DNA from: Thermoplasmata archaeon
GTDB lineage: Archaea > Thermoplasmatota > Thermoplasmata > Lutacidiplasmatales > UBA184
Length of the DNA: 64,000 nucleotides
Assembly (NCBI GenBank): GCA_021796385.1
Contig: JAJYXQ010000033.1
Location: 1-64,000, forward strand
Direction of reading: 5' to 3'
Under the pieces are notes generated by a model that saw nothing but the letters and a program-made list of their open reading frames with translations, made no database searches and was not told where the DNA came from. This document shows, in pieces, positions 26,698-37,300 of the stretch; within the stretch, counting starts at the first letter, position 1, and every line of letters starts with the position of its first letter. Made by a program: the position numbers and the translations under genes.

Positions 26698-28007
26698 GAG
26701 TCGACCTTGACGCGAATCTCGCCCGAGAGGAGCTTTGGGAGGAGAGTGTCGCGCGCCTCGGCGAGTGTCTCTATCAACCTGAGATTCATTAGGACCCCAT
26801 TCATCAGCGGGTCGGTTCGGTCCGCGAACGCCGCAAGGACTGGGGGCGCTGGCAACACGACTTGAGTGGCCGAGAGATTCTTGGTAGTTATCGTATCGAA
26901 TATCGTGCCGTAGGACTCTTGCTGAAGGCCCTCGACCGCACCTTCGACCGCGAACCGAAGGAAATTGTCAGGGACTCCGTTGACGGCCTTCAATCCGTAG
27001 TTGGTCTGGCTAATACACATGGGCTCAGCCAAGATCGCCAATGCCCCTACCGTCCCTCTCGCAGTAATCACCACGGTCCGAGCAGGTAGCGGACTCGTGT
27101 GGCTGTGAGCGATTCCCTTGTCGCTCACTGTTCGTTCTGTCCTCAGCAGAAAACTACCCTTCGCAGATGAGACATCCTTCCCAGAGACCCACGGTATCCC
27201 CCCGCCCCAATAGGAGCGCTCCGAGGTGGTGGGAGTCCCACCACTGTGGAGAGTTGCAATCTCAAGAAGGCCACGAACCGCCCACCCCTTCGGAATCCCC
27301 CCGATCTCCGACTCTTCGAACTCCCTCGGCCAGAGGTCCCACATGTCGGCGGGCATCCCAGGCAGACTCTTACCCTTCCTCCAGCGACCCTCAGCCTTCG
27401 CATGGGCGGGTCCGAAATCAACGAACCAGAACTTGAACAGGGCGCGGCAGATTTCTTCGAGCGTCTGGTTCACTCGACGGTTGATCTCGATCTTGTCGTC
27501 GAGGACACCAAGGACGCGAGCGATGGCGCACTGCTCTGGGTACGGAGGGAGGTCCATAGGAACCTGACTCAGCCCCCCCTTTGTCAGAATCAATTGGGCC
27601 GACCCCGCACTCGCTCGCTGTCGAAGCTCCTCGCGTCGTCTCGACAGGTCGTAGAAGACGAATTCAGATAAGGTCCCTTCATTGGTGACGATGGAAGTGA
27701 TCTGCTGATTCGTAACGCAAGACATCCCAGTCATGGCGACGCTTCCCATCCCCATCCCAATCGAGTACACCATCACGGAGCGGGGCGGAACTCGACAATT
27801 GGGCATGGTCGCCAAGCCACGCTCGCTCAGTGATCGCTCTGTGTTGAAGATAGTCCGTTCTTGGTTGAAGTCACGGGGTGTCACGAATGGTATGGGGCCA
27901 TCAAAATTGGAGGAAATCTTGGTGCTCGGGGTCTTCCCCGTTACGAGTTGCGCGATACGTCCTATTGTCGTCCGGGTCCAACCTTTAGGAGTACTGTGGT
28001 CCGGCAT
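26694..28007 (-). CDS. hsdS: type I restriction enzyme, S (specificity) subunit
   Basis: This 437-residue protein has two target-recognition domains. Each begins with the family phrase: [20 protein letters not shown] near the N-terminus and [20 protein letters not shown] in the middle. Each ends in a conserved helix ([22 protein letters not shown] and the later [10 protein letters not shown] region). It selects the bipartite DNA target for the HsdM/HsdR complex. The target sequence cannot be predicted here. Confidence 0.92.
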   Translation of the reverse strand: MPDHSTPKGWTRTTIGRIAQLVTGKTPSTKISSNFDGPIPFVTPRDFNQERTIFNTERSLSERGLATMPNCRVPPRSVMVYSIGMGMGSVAMTGMSCVTNQQITSIVTNEGTLSEFVFYDLSRRREELRQRASAGSAQLILTKGGLSQVPMDLPPYPEQCAIARVLGVLDDKIEINRRVNQTLEEICRALFKFWFVDFGPAHAKAEGRWRKGKSLPGMPADMWDLWPREFEESEIGGIPKGWAVRGLLEIATLHSGGTPTTSERSYWGGGIPWVSGKDVSSAKGSFLLRTERTVSDKGIAHSHTSPLPARTVVITARGTVGALAILAEPMCISQTNYGLKAVNGVPDNFLRFAVEGAVEGLQQESYGTIFDTITTKNLSATQVVLPAPPVLAAFADRTDPLMNGVLMNLRLIETLAEARDTLLPKLLSGEIRVKVDS

Positions 28008-28023
28008 TGTACCGTTGGCACGC

Positions 28024-29604
28024 TCAGAAATCGAACCCCAACATCGTGAGATTGTCGCGGATTCCCCTGCTCAGCGCTTCTGATTCCGCGATCTGCTCCC
28101 CCAAAGCTCGGGTCAACTTTACCATCTTCTCATGGAACGGCTCCCCATCATCCTCAGTCTCCTCGGCCCCGACGTACCTTCCAGGCGTCAGGACGAACCC
28201 GTGCGACTCGACATCCTTCAGCGTCGCTGACTTACAGAATCCAGCTACATCGACGTAATCCCCCATGTCCTTCTCGCCTCTCCATGCGTGGTAGGTCTTC
28301 GCAATCTTGGCGATCTCCTCGTCCGACAGTTCGCGATGCCTTCGGTCAATGAGGGTCCCCATCTTGCGGGCATCGATGAAGAGTATCTGCTTGCGTCGGT
28401 CCCTGAACCTCCCATTCTCTTTGTCCCGTGACAGGAACCAAAGGCAGACTGGAATCATGGAACCATAGAACAACTGACCAGGGAGAGCGACCATGCAATC
28501 AACGAGGTCCGCCTCGATAATGGCCTTCCGAATCTCCCCCTCCCCACTGCTGTTCGAGGACATCGAACCATTCGCCATCACGAATCCTGCCACTCCACTT
28601 GGCGCAAGGTGGTGGATCATGTGTTCGATCCATGCATAATTTGCGTTCCTCACGGGGGGAACCCCGTACTTCCACCGCACATCGTCCCTGAGACCTTCAC
28701 CCCCCCAGTCGGAAATATTGAACGGGGGGTTGGCAAGGATGAAGTCCGCCTTCAGGTCTTTGTGGAGATCATTTCGGAACGTGTCCGCGTGATGAGGCCC
28801 TAGGTTCGCCTCGATGCCTCGAATGGCGAGGTTCATCTTGGCAAGCTTCCAGGTCGTCGGGTTCGACTCTTGACCATAGATTGAGAGGTCCCCGAGCTTG
28901 CCTCCATGCTCCTTGATGAACTCCTCGCTCTGGACGAACATTCCTGAAGAGCCGCAACAGGGGTCGTAGACACGGCCCTTGAACGGCTCGATCATCTCAA
29001 CAAGGAGCCGCACCACACAACGAGGGGTGTAGAACTCTCCTCCCTTCTTGCCTTCTGCAGAGGCGAACTGTCCAAGGAAGTACTCGTAGACCCGCCCGAG
29101 AAGATCCTTCGAGCGATTCTCTTTGTCTCCCAGCCCAATTGTTCCGATGAGGTCGATGAGTTCCCCGAGCCGTTGCTTGTCGAGGGAGGCACGGGCGTAG
29201 TCCTTGGGAAGTACCCCCTTCAGCGTCGAGTTCTCTCGCTCGATGGCATCCATCGCATCGTCTACGAGCTTCCCAATGGTCGGCTGCTTGGCATTGGCTT
29301 GGAGGTGGGGCCAGCGAGCCTCCTTCGGAACCCAGAACACGCCCTCCGCAGAGTAGGAGTCCTTGTCCTCTGCCTCGTCCGGGTAGCTCTTGACGAGGGT
29401 TGCGTGGTGTTCTTGGAAGGCGTCGGATATGTACTTCAGGAAGACCAGACCAAGGACAACGTGCTTGTATTCGGCGGCGTCCATCGAGCCCCTGAGTTTG
29501 TCGGCAGCGGCCCACAGGGTCCGCTCGAAACCAAGGTTGGCACCTCCATTTCCATTGGACCTTCGTTTCGGCAACCGCATCAGTCGAGCCATTGGTGTAG
29601 GCAT
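28024..29604 (-). CDS. hsdM: type I restriction enzyme, M (methyltransferase) subunit
   Basis: This 526-residue N6-adenine methyltransferase has an N-terminal helical domain ([20 protein letters not shown]), SAM motif [15 protein letters not shown] and the catalytic [13 protein letters not shown]. It heads the hsdM-hsdS-hsdR operon (gaps 16 nt and -4 nt). The first Met may be at residue 5 (29592), which would sit about 30 nt from a CTTAAGG TATA-like element. It is divergent from the small gene at 29717. Confidence 0.93.
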   Translation of the reverse strand: MPTPMARLMRLPKRRSNGNGGANLGFERTLWAAADKLRGSMDAAEYKHVVLGLVFLKYISDAFQEHHATLVKSYPDEAEDKDSYSAEGVFWVPKEARWPHLQANAKQPTIGKLVDDAMDAIERENSTLKGVLPKDYARASLDKQRLGELIDLIGTIGLGDKENRSKDLLGRVYEYFLGQFASAEGKKGGEFYTPRCVVRLLVEMIEPFKGRVYDPCCGSSGMFVQSEEFIKEHGGKLGDLSIYGQESNPTTWKLAKMNLAIRGIEANLGPHHADTFRNDLHKDLKADFILANPPFNISDWGGEGLRDDVRWKYGVPPVRNANYAWIEHMIHHLAPSGVAGFVMANGSMSSNSSGEGEIRKAIIEADLVDCMVALPGQLFYGSMIPVCLWFLSRDKENGRFRDRRKQILFIDARKMGTLIDRRHRELSDEEIAKIAKTYHAWRGEKDMGDYVDVAGFCKSATLKDVESHGFVLTPGRYVGAEETEDDGEPFHEKMVKLTRALGEQIAESEALSRGIRDNLTMLGFDF

Positions 29605-29716
29605 TGCTGCAGAGCCTTAAGAATGCGCCTCGCAGGAGTTGCGGTAGTCCCTTCCATCAAGCATCATCTGTTCTTGACCCAAACCTTATTGAGACCAAGA
29701 CACCTCACCGCCCAAT

Positions 29717-30037
29717 GTGACGTCTCAGGTAGAAGTTGTTGCTGGGCCCCGGTCCAGGGTTTGGAACGCTGCAGTCTCATCGGTGAGGTCCTTGGGCTGG
29801 GCTGTTGACAACTCGGATGAAACACGTGGGCTTCTCAAGGTGAGTGTTCCCGGAGGGTTACGATCTTGGGGTGAAACCCTTGAAGTTCAACTTGAAGAGG
29901 ACTCCGACCGACACGTAATCGTAACCGCACGATCGTCTGCAAGAGCACAACTCTTCAGTTGGGGCAAGACAGAGGAGAATCTGACATCATTCTTTACCGC
30001 CCTGCTGCGCAGGTTGGCGGCCAAAGACGAGGACTAG
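29717..30037 (+). CDS. small soluble protein with conserved SWGETLEV/GKTEEN pattern
   Basis: The 106-residue protein begins at a GTG with a TATA-like ccttattgag about 27 nt upstream. WNAAVSSVRSLGWAVDNSDE, then LRSWGETLEVQLEE and QLFSWGKTEENLTSFFTALL, resemble a widespread small alpha/beta family of unknown function. It leads a same-strand cluster with the DUF4062-like and GTPase genes and could be part of that system or simply its first passenger. Confidence 0.6.
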   Translation: MTSQVEVVAGPRSRVWNAAVSSVRSLGWAVDNSDETRGLLKVSVPGGLRSWGETLEVQLEEDSDRHVIVTARSSARAQLFSWGKTEENLTSFFTALLRRLAAKDED

Positions 30038-30084
30038 GCGTGGAAGCGACTGGTGGTTTGTCCCTCAATCCTCCCGGAAACAGT

Positions 30085-30753
30085 ATGGGAATCCGCCCGT
30101 CTCCGCAGGCAGCCAAGTCAAGGGAAGTAAGGGAAGTCGGGATATTTCTCTCGGGGCCGGACGATGTGGAGGGGGAGATTCGCAACGCATACTGGGTAAT
30201 CGACCATCTCAATCTCGTGCTTGGTCCAAGGCTGGGAATTCGGCTTCGCGGCGTGCGGGGATCACGAGACGCCCGAGCAGGCGTAGGCCGGCCCCAGTCG
30301 TTGATAAATCCCCTGATCGACTCTTGCAGCCTGGTCGTGGTCGTGTTCCATCGAAGGTTCGGCACTCCCACGGGGGCATCCGCCTCAGGAACCAAAGAGG
30401 AGTTCGACTACGCCTTCTCGCTCCGGGAAAGGACCGGGGAGCCAGAAATATTCCTCTTCTTTGGCGATATAGAACGCACCCAGTCCAGCAGACAAGATTC
30501 CCAAGTTGAAGCCGTACTCAGATTTAAGGGTGAGATTAGGGCGGGACGTAAGCTGTACCCAATGGATTACTCGGGTGGTGGTTCCTTCTTCGTGAAACTC
30601 CTGGAACAAATGACGATGTGGATGCTTTCGGTGTACGACTCCCTGCCTCCACTCCCCACCATGAGCACCCTTCATGAGCAAAGGCCCATTCCCCATCACT
30701 CAGTTGAGATGCTACCAGTTCAAGTTGGGAAAGACACGGATGGTGTGACTTGA
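30085..30753 (+). CDS. DUF4062/TIR-like domain protein
   Basis: From the ATG at 30085 this is a 222-residue protein; a GTG at 30040, two bases after the previous stop, is an alternative. VREVGIFLSGPDDVEGE is the first strand and helix of a DUF4062-like fold. GVGRPQSLINPLIDSCSLVV and VFHRRFGTPTGASASGTKEEFDYA are the family's most typical stretch. DUF4062 is a flavodoxin/TIR-like domain seen at the N-terminus of STAND ATPases and in predicted immunity proteins; here it stands alone. Its stop overlaps the GTPase start by 4 nt, so the two are probably one functional unit. Confidence 0.6.
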   Translation: MGIRPSPQAAKSREVREVGIFLSGPDDVEGEIRNAYWVIDHLNLVLGPRLGIRLRGVRGSRDARAGVGRPQSLINPLIDSCSLVVVVFHRRFGTPTGASASGTKEEFDYAFSLRERTGEPEIFLFFGDIERTQSSRQDSQVEAVLRFKGEIRAGRKLYPMDYSGGGSFFVKLLEQMTMWMLSVYDSLPPLPTMSTLHEQRPIPHHSVEMLPVQVGKDTDGVT

Positions 30754-32012
30754 AGTCCGTTGCTACCCTGCCCGAGACTCCTCTTGACTTAACTCGGAAA
30801 GGTCCACCTGCATTCGTGATTGTCGGAAGAGTTGGGGCTGGGAAGTCCACCCTGCTCAACACCCTCTTTGGTTACAACGTTGCCGAGACCGGGACCCGCT
30901 CGGATGTTACTACCGAAGTTTCTAAGTACACACTGCCCCGGACTGGTGTTGAGATATACGATACCCCCGGAGCCGGCGGACTGAGTTCTAACGCCGAAGT
31001 GGCCATGAGACAATTTCTTCGGTTGCGGGCCCCACCTGGCGAGAAAGAGCCTCTCGCTGCGGACCTAGTCATCTTTCTTTTCTCATATGAACGAGTAAAC
31101 CGACTTGACCTTGAGTTTTTCTCTGAGGTGGATGCTACCTACGGTCCAAGGGTATTGGTAGTCAAGAATTACGCATCTCACGAGACTACCGATGATCGAC
31201 TACGCAACATCGAAGCTATTGAAGCTCGCTGCGGGAAACGCCCCCTCAGTGTAGATGCAAAGATGGGCACGGGGATCGGTGATCTGATCAGAGAGATTCT
31301 TAGACTCCTGCCTCGCCAGAGACTCTTGGCATTCAACAATAGCTTGGACAACCACCGACAGCGTGCCCAGGACATGGCCAAGGCTTTCACTGTCAAGTAT
31401 GCAGCTCAGGCCGCAGTTGCAAGCAGCGAGGGAACAAGTGAAGCCAGTGCCAGATTGACGGACCTTAGGAACGAGATGTTCAGGTCAATCTCAACTGCGT
31501 ATATCGATGATCTTGAGATCAGCCATGGCCGTCCACCTATTTCCCTCACCGAGGAGGGTCAAGCTGGCAATGCGATGGCCCGAGCAGGACTCGGGTCTGT
31601 CGCAGGAGGGCTGATCGGACTTCTCGGTGGACCCCTTGGTGTCCTACTTGGTCTGTTCCTTGGGGGGCTCATCGGTGCCAGTACCATGCCCAAACGTTTC
31701 AGAGGTGGAGCTTCGGCTGTGACCGAGTTCCTTTCCTTGGGGTGGTGCCAATCCCAGTTGCTCGATAGGGCGCTCGCCGAGCCCACCATTGCTCTCTCTC
31801 GCGGTGAGGCACAGGCTAAGGCGTGGCTCAGACAGCACCAACACGAGTTTCAGGGCATGGTTGAAGACTCTAGAAAGGACGTGGCTGGGGCGATATTGAG
31901 CGGCTCCTTGGTAGAGGCTCTGAATAGTCCCAACACCCGTGATCCGTCCGACGTTGAACTATGGCTTAGACCTGTCGCTGACGAACTCTTCTCATCACGG
32001 GCTCTCAGTTGA
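30750..32012 (+). CDS. GTPase with C-terminal membrane hairpin (dynamin/IRG-like)
   Basis: This 420-residue protein starts at a TTG. G1 is GRVGAGKST (26-34), G3 is DTPG (71-74), and VVKN (137-140) stands where NKxD is expected, a variant G4. After a helical middle, a glycine-rich hydrophobic hairpin (residues 279-311, GGLIGLLGGPLGVLLGLFLGGLIGA) is followed by a soluble tail of about 105 residues. The layout recalls membrane-acting GTPases of immunity (IRG, GIMAP, bacterial dynamin-like). Translational overlap with a DUF4062/TIR-like protein suggests a sensor-effector pair attacking membranes on infection. This is inference from architecture. Confidence 0.7.
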   Translation: MKSVATLPETPLDLTRKGPPAFVIVGRVGAGKSTLLNTLFGYNVAETGTRSDVTTEVSKYTLPRTGVEIYDTPGAGGLSSNAEVAMRQFLRLRAPPGEKEPLAADLVIFLFSYERVNRLDLEFFSEVDATYGPRVLVVKNYASHETTDDRLRNIEAIEARCGKRPLSVDAKMGTGIGDLIREILRLLPRQRLLAFNNSLDNHRQRAQDMAKAFTVKYAAQAAVASSEGTSEASARLTDLRNEMFRSISTAYIDDLEISHGRPPISLTEEGQAGNAMARAGLGSVAGGLIGLLGGPLGVLLGLFLGGLIGASTMPKRFRGGASAVTEFLSLGWCQSQLLDRALAEPTIALSRGEAQAKAWLRQHQHEFQGMVEDSRKDVAGAILSGSLVEALNSPNTRDPSDVELWLRPVADELFSSRALS

Positions 32013-32121
32013 CCGCAGTTCGTGCTGCCCATTACCGCGTGCGAGTAGGTTCAAGAGTGGCGTCTATCCCTGCTCAGGAGACAAGAGCCTTGTACGACCC
32101 CCGAATCTTGAGTTCCGGCAT

Positions 32122-33591
32122 ATGACCAAGCTTAGGACTCTGATTGACACCAACGTCATCATTGCCCTCGAGGACGACAAGAAGCTCGAAGAGGAAGTCA
32201 CCACGTTCTATCGGGAGGCGTCCAAGAACAGCACCCTCCTGATCCACCCCCGCATCGGGGAAGACATTCAACGAGACAAAGATGCCCAACGGCTTGAAAA
32301 AACTCTATCGAAGGTTGCGAAGTACGAGACCCTCGAAGACCCACCAAGGCCCACTGATGAGTTCCTTCGGAGAATAGGTGCCAAGAGGAACCCCCACGAC
32401 TTGGTCGATGCCGACTTGCTCTACACCGTCCACAAGCATTGCGTGAACTTCCTTGTCACACAAGACGCTGAAATCCACCGCTGGGCGAAGGATCTTGGTC
32501 TGAGCGAGCAGGTCCTCCGTGTTCCCCAAGCTGCTGCGTTCTTCCAACAACTCTCACGAAGGTACGTTCCCAGACATTCCCTCGTTCAGCACCTTCCGGT
32601 GCATAATCTGGACATCTCGGACCGATTCTTCGACAGCTTGCGGAGATCGTACGGTGATTCCAAGTTTGATGACTGGTTCCGCAGAATTTCCAGGGAGGGA
32701 CGGATGTGCTGGGCCATCGTCGAGGGTGGTGCTGTCCGAGCCATTTGCATCTACAAGGAGGAGCGAGACGCCGCAGACTCTCCTCAGATACCCTTGCCGA
32801 CGCTCAAGCTGGCCACATTCAAGGTGGATGACGCTCTCTCAGGGATGAAGGTAGCCGAGTTGATGCTGAAGCTGGCGTTCCAGTATGGTGTCAAGAATCA
32901 CCTTGAGAGCGTTTACCTTACCACGTACCCAGCGAATGAGTCTCTCCGGTATGTGATCGAGGATTTCGGCTTTTGCCAAGTTGGCACAAAGGGGGAGGAA
33001 CTGGTCTACGTCAAGAACCTCAGTCAGCCCGCAAACATTCCAACTGCCATTCCCCCGTTGACCTACGCAATACTCTACTATCCCCTGTATCTCGATGGCC
33101 CCGAGGTTCGGAAGTTCATCGTACCGATTCAACCTTCCTATCACGACCGCCTCTTCCCAGATTGTCCTGGCGGTCGGCAGATGTCGCTGCGGGAGTTCTC
33201 TGAAGCCATCCCTGAGGGGAACACCATCAAGAAGGCGTACATCTGCAAATCTAAGATCCGTGGAATCAGACCCGGCGACCTGTTGCTGTTCTACAGGTCA
33301 CATGATCGAAGGGAGCTTACCACCGTTGGGGTGGTGGAAAGGGCGGTACGCACCAAGGAACCATCGGAAGTTGCGGCATTGGTCAGCAACCGGACGGTTT
33401 ACACCTACGGGGAGATCAGCCACCTCGCCTCGAAGGGGGCGCTCGCCATCATCTTCCGTCACCACGTCAATCTTGCGAAGCCCGTCCCCGCGCAGCAACT
33501 GACTGAGGACTACCATGTGCCAGGGCCAATCCAGAGCATAAGGGAGATAAGCCACGAGACCTACGTCAAAATTGCGGGGGCTTGGAAGTGA
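32122..33591 (+). CDS. PIN ribonuclease - GNAT acetyltransferase - EVE-like fusion
   Basis: Read from the ATG at 32122, the protein has 489 residues; the track start at 31939 lies in the GTPase gene. Residues 1-130 are a PIN nuclease: LIDTNVIIAL, then LVDADLLYTV and LVTQDAEIHRWA give the acidic active-site residues. Residues about 165-320 resemble a GNAT fold (LPTLKLATFKVDDALSGMKV, ESLRYVIEDFGFCQVG). The last 130 residues (AYICKSKIRGIRPGDLLLFYR) look like an EVE/PUA-type domain that may bind modified bases. The next gene, an ASCH protein, overlaps by 4 nt. A toxin, RNA-processing or defence role is inferred. Confidence 0.7.
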   Translation: MTKLRTLIDTNVIIALEDDKKLEEEVTTFYREASKNSTLLIHPRIGEDIQRDKDAQRLEKTLSKVAKYETLEDPPRPTDEFLRRIGAKRNPHDLVDADLLYTVHKHCVNFLVTQDAEIHRWAKDLGLSEQVLRVPQAAAFFQQLSRRYVPRHSLVQHLPVHNLDISDRFFDSLRRSYGDSKFDDWFRRISREGRMCWAIVEGGAVRAICIYKEERDAADSPQIPLPTLKLATFKVDDALSGMKVAELMLKLAFQYGVKNHLESVYLTTYPANESLRYVIEDFGFCQVGTKGEELVYVKNLSQPANIPTAIPPLTYAILYYPLYLDGPEVRKFIVPIQPSYHDRLFPDCPGGRQMSLREFSEAIPEGNTIKKAYICKSKIRGIRPGDLLLFYRSHDRRELTTVGVVERAVRTKEPSEVAALVSNRTVYTYGEISHLASKGALAIIFRHHVNLAKPVPAQQLTEDYHVPGPIQSIREISHETYVKIAGAWK

Positions 33592-34037
33592 CGGTAATCA
33601 TCCTTTCGATCAAGAGGAAATACGCCGAGGCAATCCTCTCAGGCGTCAAGAAGTGCGAACTCAGGAAAGGTTCGTTTCCTCGGGATGTCAGTCTTGCGCT
33701 CATCTACTCCTCGAACCACGATGGGCTCATCACGGGCTGGTTCACGGTGAAACGCAAGGTGGAAGGCACGCCTAAGCAAGTCTGGGAAAAGTTTTCAGAA
33801 GATGCTCATATCAGCAAAGAGGATTTCGACCGGTACTACGAGGGCTCGAAGAAGGCAGTTGCGCTTGTCATTGGGAAATATCAGAAGCTGGATGCCCCTA
33901 TCAATCCCTTCAAGGAGTTCAAGGGGTTTGTAGCTCCTCAGTCATTCATGTACCCCCGAGAGAGCGACATGACCCTCTTGACCCAGAGAATCGAACCGCT
34001 ACGGGAGCAGACTCTGGAAAGCAGACTCGGCCCCTGA
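33588..34037 (+). CDS. ASCH-domain protein
   Basis: The GTG at 33588 overlaps the preceding stop (GTGA), giving 149 residues. ILSIKRKYAEAILSGVKKCELRKG is the ASCH/PUA-like signature (RNA or modified-nucleotide binding), and DGLITGWFTVKRKVEGTP forms the following strands. Its last codons run into the 172-bp repeat at 34021, so the true C-terminus may have been altered by the rearrangement that placed the repeat there. It probably partners the PIN-GNAT-EVE protein. Confidence 0.7.
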   Translation: MTVIILSIKRKYAEAILSGVKKCELRKGSFPRDVSLALIYSSNHDGLITGWFTVKRKVEGTPKQVWEKFSEDAHISKEDFDRYYEGSKKAVALVIGKYQKLDAPINPFKEFKGFVAPQSFMYPRESDMTLLTQRIEPLREQTLESRLGP

Positions 34038-34192
34038 AGCGCCCCCTCCGGTCACTGTCCTCTCTGGCGCCGTTGATTCTCCCTGTATTCGAGAAGCCTG
34101 CGTATGCGCTCTCTCTCGGCAGCTTCTCGCTTTGCGCCCTCGCCACCGATCTCGTGGATGTTGGCGCTTCCACCAACGACGTCCGCTGACCA
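34021..34192. repeat. 172-bp direct repeat, copy A (orphan 3' end of a surface-receptor gene)
   Basis: It matches 43391-43562 with about three mismatches and the same orientation. In copy B the segment encodes the C-terminal tail of the YVTN-winged-helix protein (minus strand). Here that tail stands alone without the upstream gene, so it is a truncated duplicate. Confidence 0.85.
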
Positions 34193-34338
34193 AGTTCAGG
34201 AGAGGTTTCCACTTTGTCGGGACCCGGCTGGGAGTGGAACAACCTACCGGTGAGAACACAGCAGACACGATAATGTCGAATCCGTCAGCAACACCCCACT
34301 AGGTGGCCCGGAAACGGTCTCCTTCCCGGCTTGGACAA

Positions 34339-37300
34339 TTATCCCTTTTTCTCAGGGGAAGATCCGGTCCCCTCTTTGGTCTCTATTGATTCTGCAGACT
34401 TTCCCTCTTCAGACCCACCCATCGACGGGGTCTTCACAGGTGCCCGGGACTTGAGCTTCTTTATCGTCAGCACGATCACGATCGTTGCTGCCGCAGCGGC
34501 GATGGCCTCAATTAGAAAGTATCCGTCGAGACCGGGAAGGCCAAGGAAGCTTGGTGTTGGCTTGACGTGGATCAAGAGGGAGGTGTTCGACCAAACAGTC
34601 TTCCCGTTCAGCCCGACCTCCAAATAGAGAATCACGGACCCGGTCCTCGACCCGGCTCGAAAGAGGGTCGAAGGACCGGCGGTCGTGCTAAGGGTGCCCA
34701 TCGTATTATCGGACAACGACCAAGCATACGTGAGCCCAGACCCAGGGCATGGCCCTCCAGTGCAAACTGGGGTGGCTGTGAAATTCACAGAGGTTCCGAC
34801 CTGGAGAACTTCGGAAGAGGGGTTTACGCTCACCGAAGTGAGCGAGATGCTGGTGAGCGGTGCCGGGGTCACATGCACCGATCCTCCCGCTATGGTGACC
34901 GTTCCTGTATAATCATAGTTCGGGTACCCAGTCACAGTGATGGAGAAGGCATACGTCCCATTGGGCTCGTAGAAGACGATGGAGGGTCCGGTGGAGTTTT
35001 TCGTTATGGAAGTGTCAGGGTTGGAGGCACTGAAACCAGCCCCGGTGCCCGATAGAACCACCGACCACATAGTCCCATTCGGGACACCTGCTGGTGCCTC
35101 GAAAGTGAGCGGATAAACGTACGTGATGGTCACCGTAACCGAGACCGCCAGTCCAGAGACCGTCACAAGGCCACTAGTGGGCACGACCCGCCAGAAATTG
35201 TTCAAAGGCCCGACAGAGAAGGCGTAAGAGCCGTTCCTATCGTGGAAGATAATGGTCGAGGTACTTGAACTCAGTACCGTCCCGTTCAGATTAACTTGCC
35301 AAGTGGCGCCCGGAGTGAATCCGGTTTCTTGGAAGGTGACGGGGTACGTCGCTCCGGACACAACAGAGAAATGGATCTGCACCGTGATAGATGCTCCCGT
35401 CACGTTTACGATACCAGACGAAGGGGTAGCTGCGTAGCCGATTACTGAGCCCACTGTGTAAACATAGGAACCATTCGGTTCCACAAATCCAATGGATTGG
35501 GCTGAGGAGTTCGTGACTCCTCCCAGAGTAACGCTCCAGGAGGTACCGGACGGAATGCCCGTTTCTGTGAAAATCACAGGGAATGTGGCATTGTGGATTG
35601 GCCCTACCGATGTAATAGTGCCTCCGTAATAGTTGTCGATGTAAATGTTCCCATTGGAAGGATCATACGCTTGGTAGACGTCCCCGTACCCAATGTCGAC
35701 GCTCCCGAGGGACGCGTATGTTGTGTCGGAGAGGTAACTCACTACGGGAGTCGAGTTGACAACATGGCCCACCACGATTGCGTTCTGTGCCGGGTCGTAT
35801 GAGATCCCGGTGGGGTCGGCGGGAAGAGGGATGCTCGCGACCACCTTGTGGAGGGTGTCGGAGATGACGCTCACGTTGCTACTTCCCGTATTGCTAACGA
35901 ATATCTCTCCTTGGGCCGGGTCGTAAGCCATCCATTCATTTGGATAGGTGCCCACGGCGATGTTTGACACTACCTTGTTGGTAGTGTCGTTGATGACGCT
36001 TACGTTGTTGTAATCTTGGTTGACTGCGTAAATCTCCCCCGTTCCCGGGTCGTAGACGATTCCCTGTTCGCCGAACGAAGCCCCGATCCGCGCCACCACG
36101 GCCTCGGTGGTGACATTGATGACCGAAATGCCACCCCCGATGCAAGAGACAAAAAGCTCCCCTTTTTGACTGTCGTACGCGATACCCTCAGGGCCAAATC
36201 CTCCGGATGAGATGTTAGCTACGAGGTTGTCCGTGGAATCGGAGATCACGCTGATGTCCCCGGCGAGAACATCGGACACGAAGATCTCTCCCTTGACTGG
36301 GTCATACGCAACCGCGAAAGGGTTGGAGAGGGTGGGAATGACCTTCACGACCTTCCCTGTCGATGTCGAGACCACGACCACGCCCGCGCCGCTCTGATTG
36401 GCAACGAAAAGTTCCCCCCGGGCAGAATCGTAGGCCAACTGCATCGGATGGATCCCGATGGGGACTGTGGCGGCTACTGCGTACGAGCTGCTGGAGATCA
36501 CGGTCAGCGTGCTGGTCTCTGAGTTCGCTACGACGGCCTCCCCAGTCCTAGGGTCCACACACACGCTCGTCGGCCAGATGTCCGTGTTGACGCTCCCAAG
36601 AATCGTGTACGTCGTGTCAGAAACAGCCGAGACCACATCATTGAAGTAATCCACTACCAAGACTGCGTGGCGGGACGGATCGTAGGCAATCGAGATTGGA
36701 TGAGGCCCCGACGAGAAGTTCGCCACAACTTTGTTGGTGGCATCGGAGATTACGCTGACGTTCCTGGTTCCCGGGGTCGCCACGAAAACCTCCCCAGTAC
36801 CCGAATCAAACGCGGCAGACGCGGGGCCGGTTCCCACGGAGGTCTGAGCGATAACGGTACGATTCGAAACTGTAATGACACTGACCGTGTTTGAGCCGTC
36901 GTTGCCCACAAACACTTCCCCCTTCGCAGTATCGATCGCAAGAGCGTCCGGGGTGGTGCCAACGGCGATTGTACCAACTACCCTGTCGCTTGTGTCGTTG
37001 ATCACACTAACGTTTGCCGACCCTCCGTTTGCCACAAAGACCTCCCCTGCGGCGGGATCGTAAGCGACTGCATCTGGAGAAGACCCTACCGTGATGTTTG
37101 TGATGGCCTTGCCCGTGGCCTCAGAGAAGACACCGACTCTATCCGTTGAGGCTTGCGCAGCAAAAACCACGCCCTTCCCCGTGTCAACGGTGAGAGCTTG
37201 GGCGGTGTACCCCAAAGAGAAGTTAGCGATCAACTGATTCGAAGTGGGAGTTAGCACACTGACCGATTCTGAGATCGAGTTGGCAACGAACACCTCCCCG

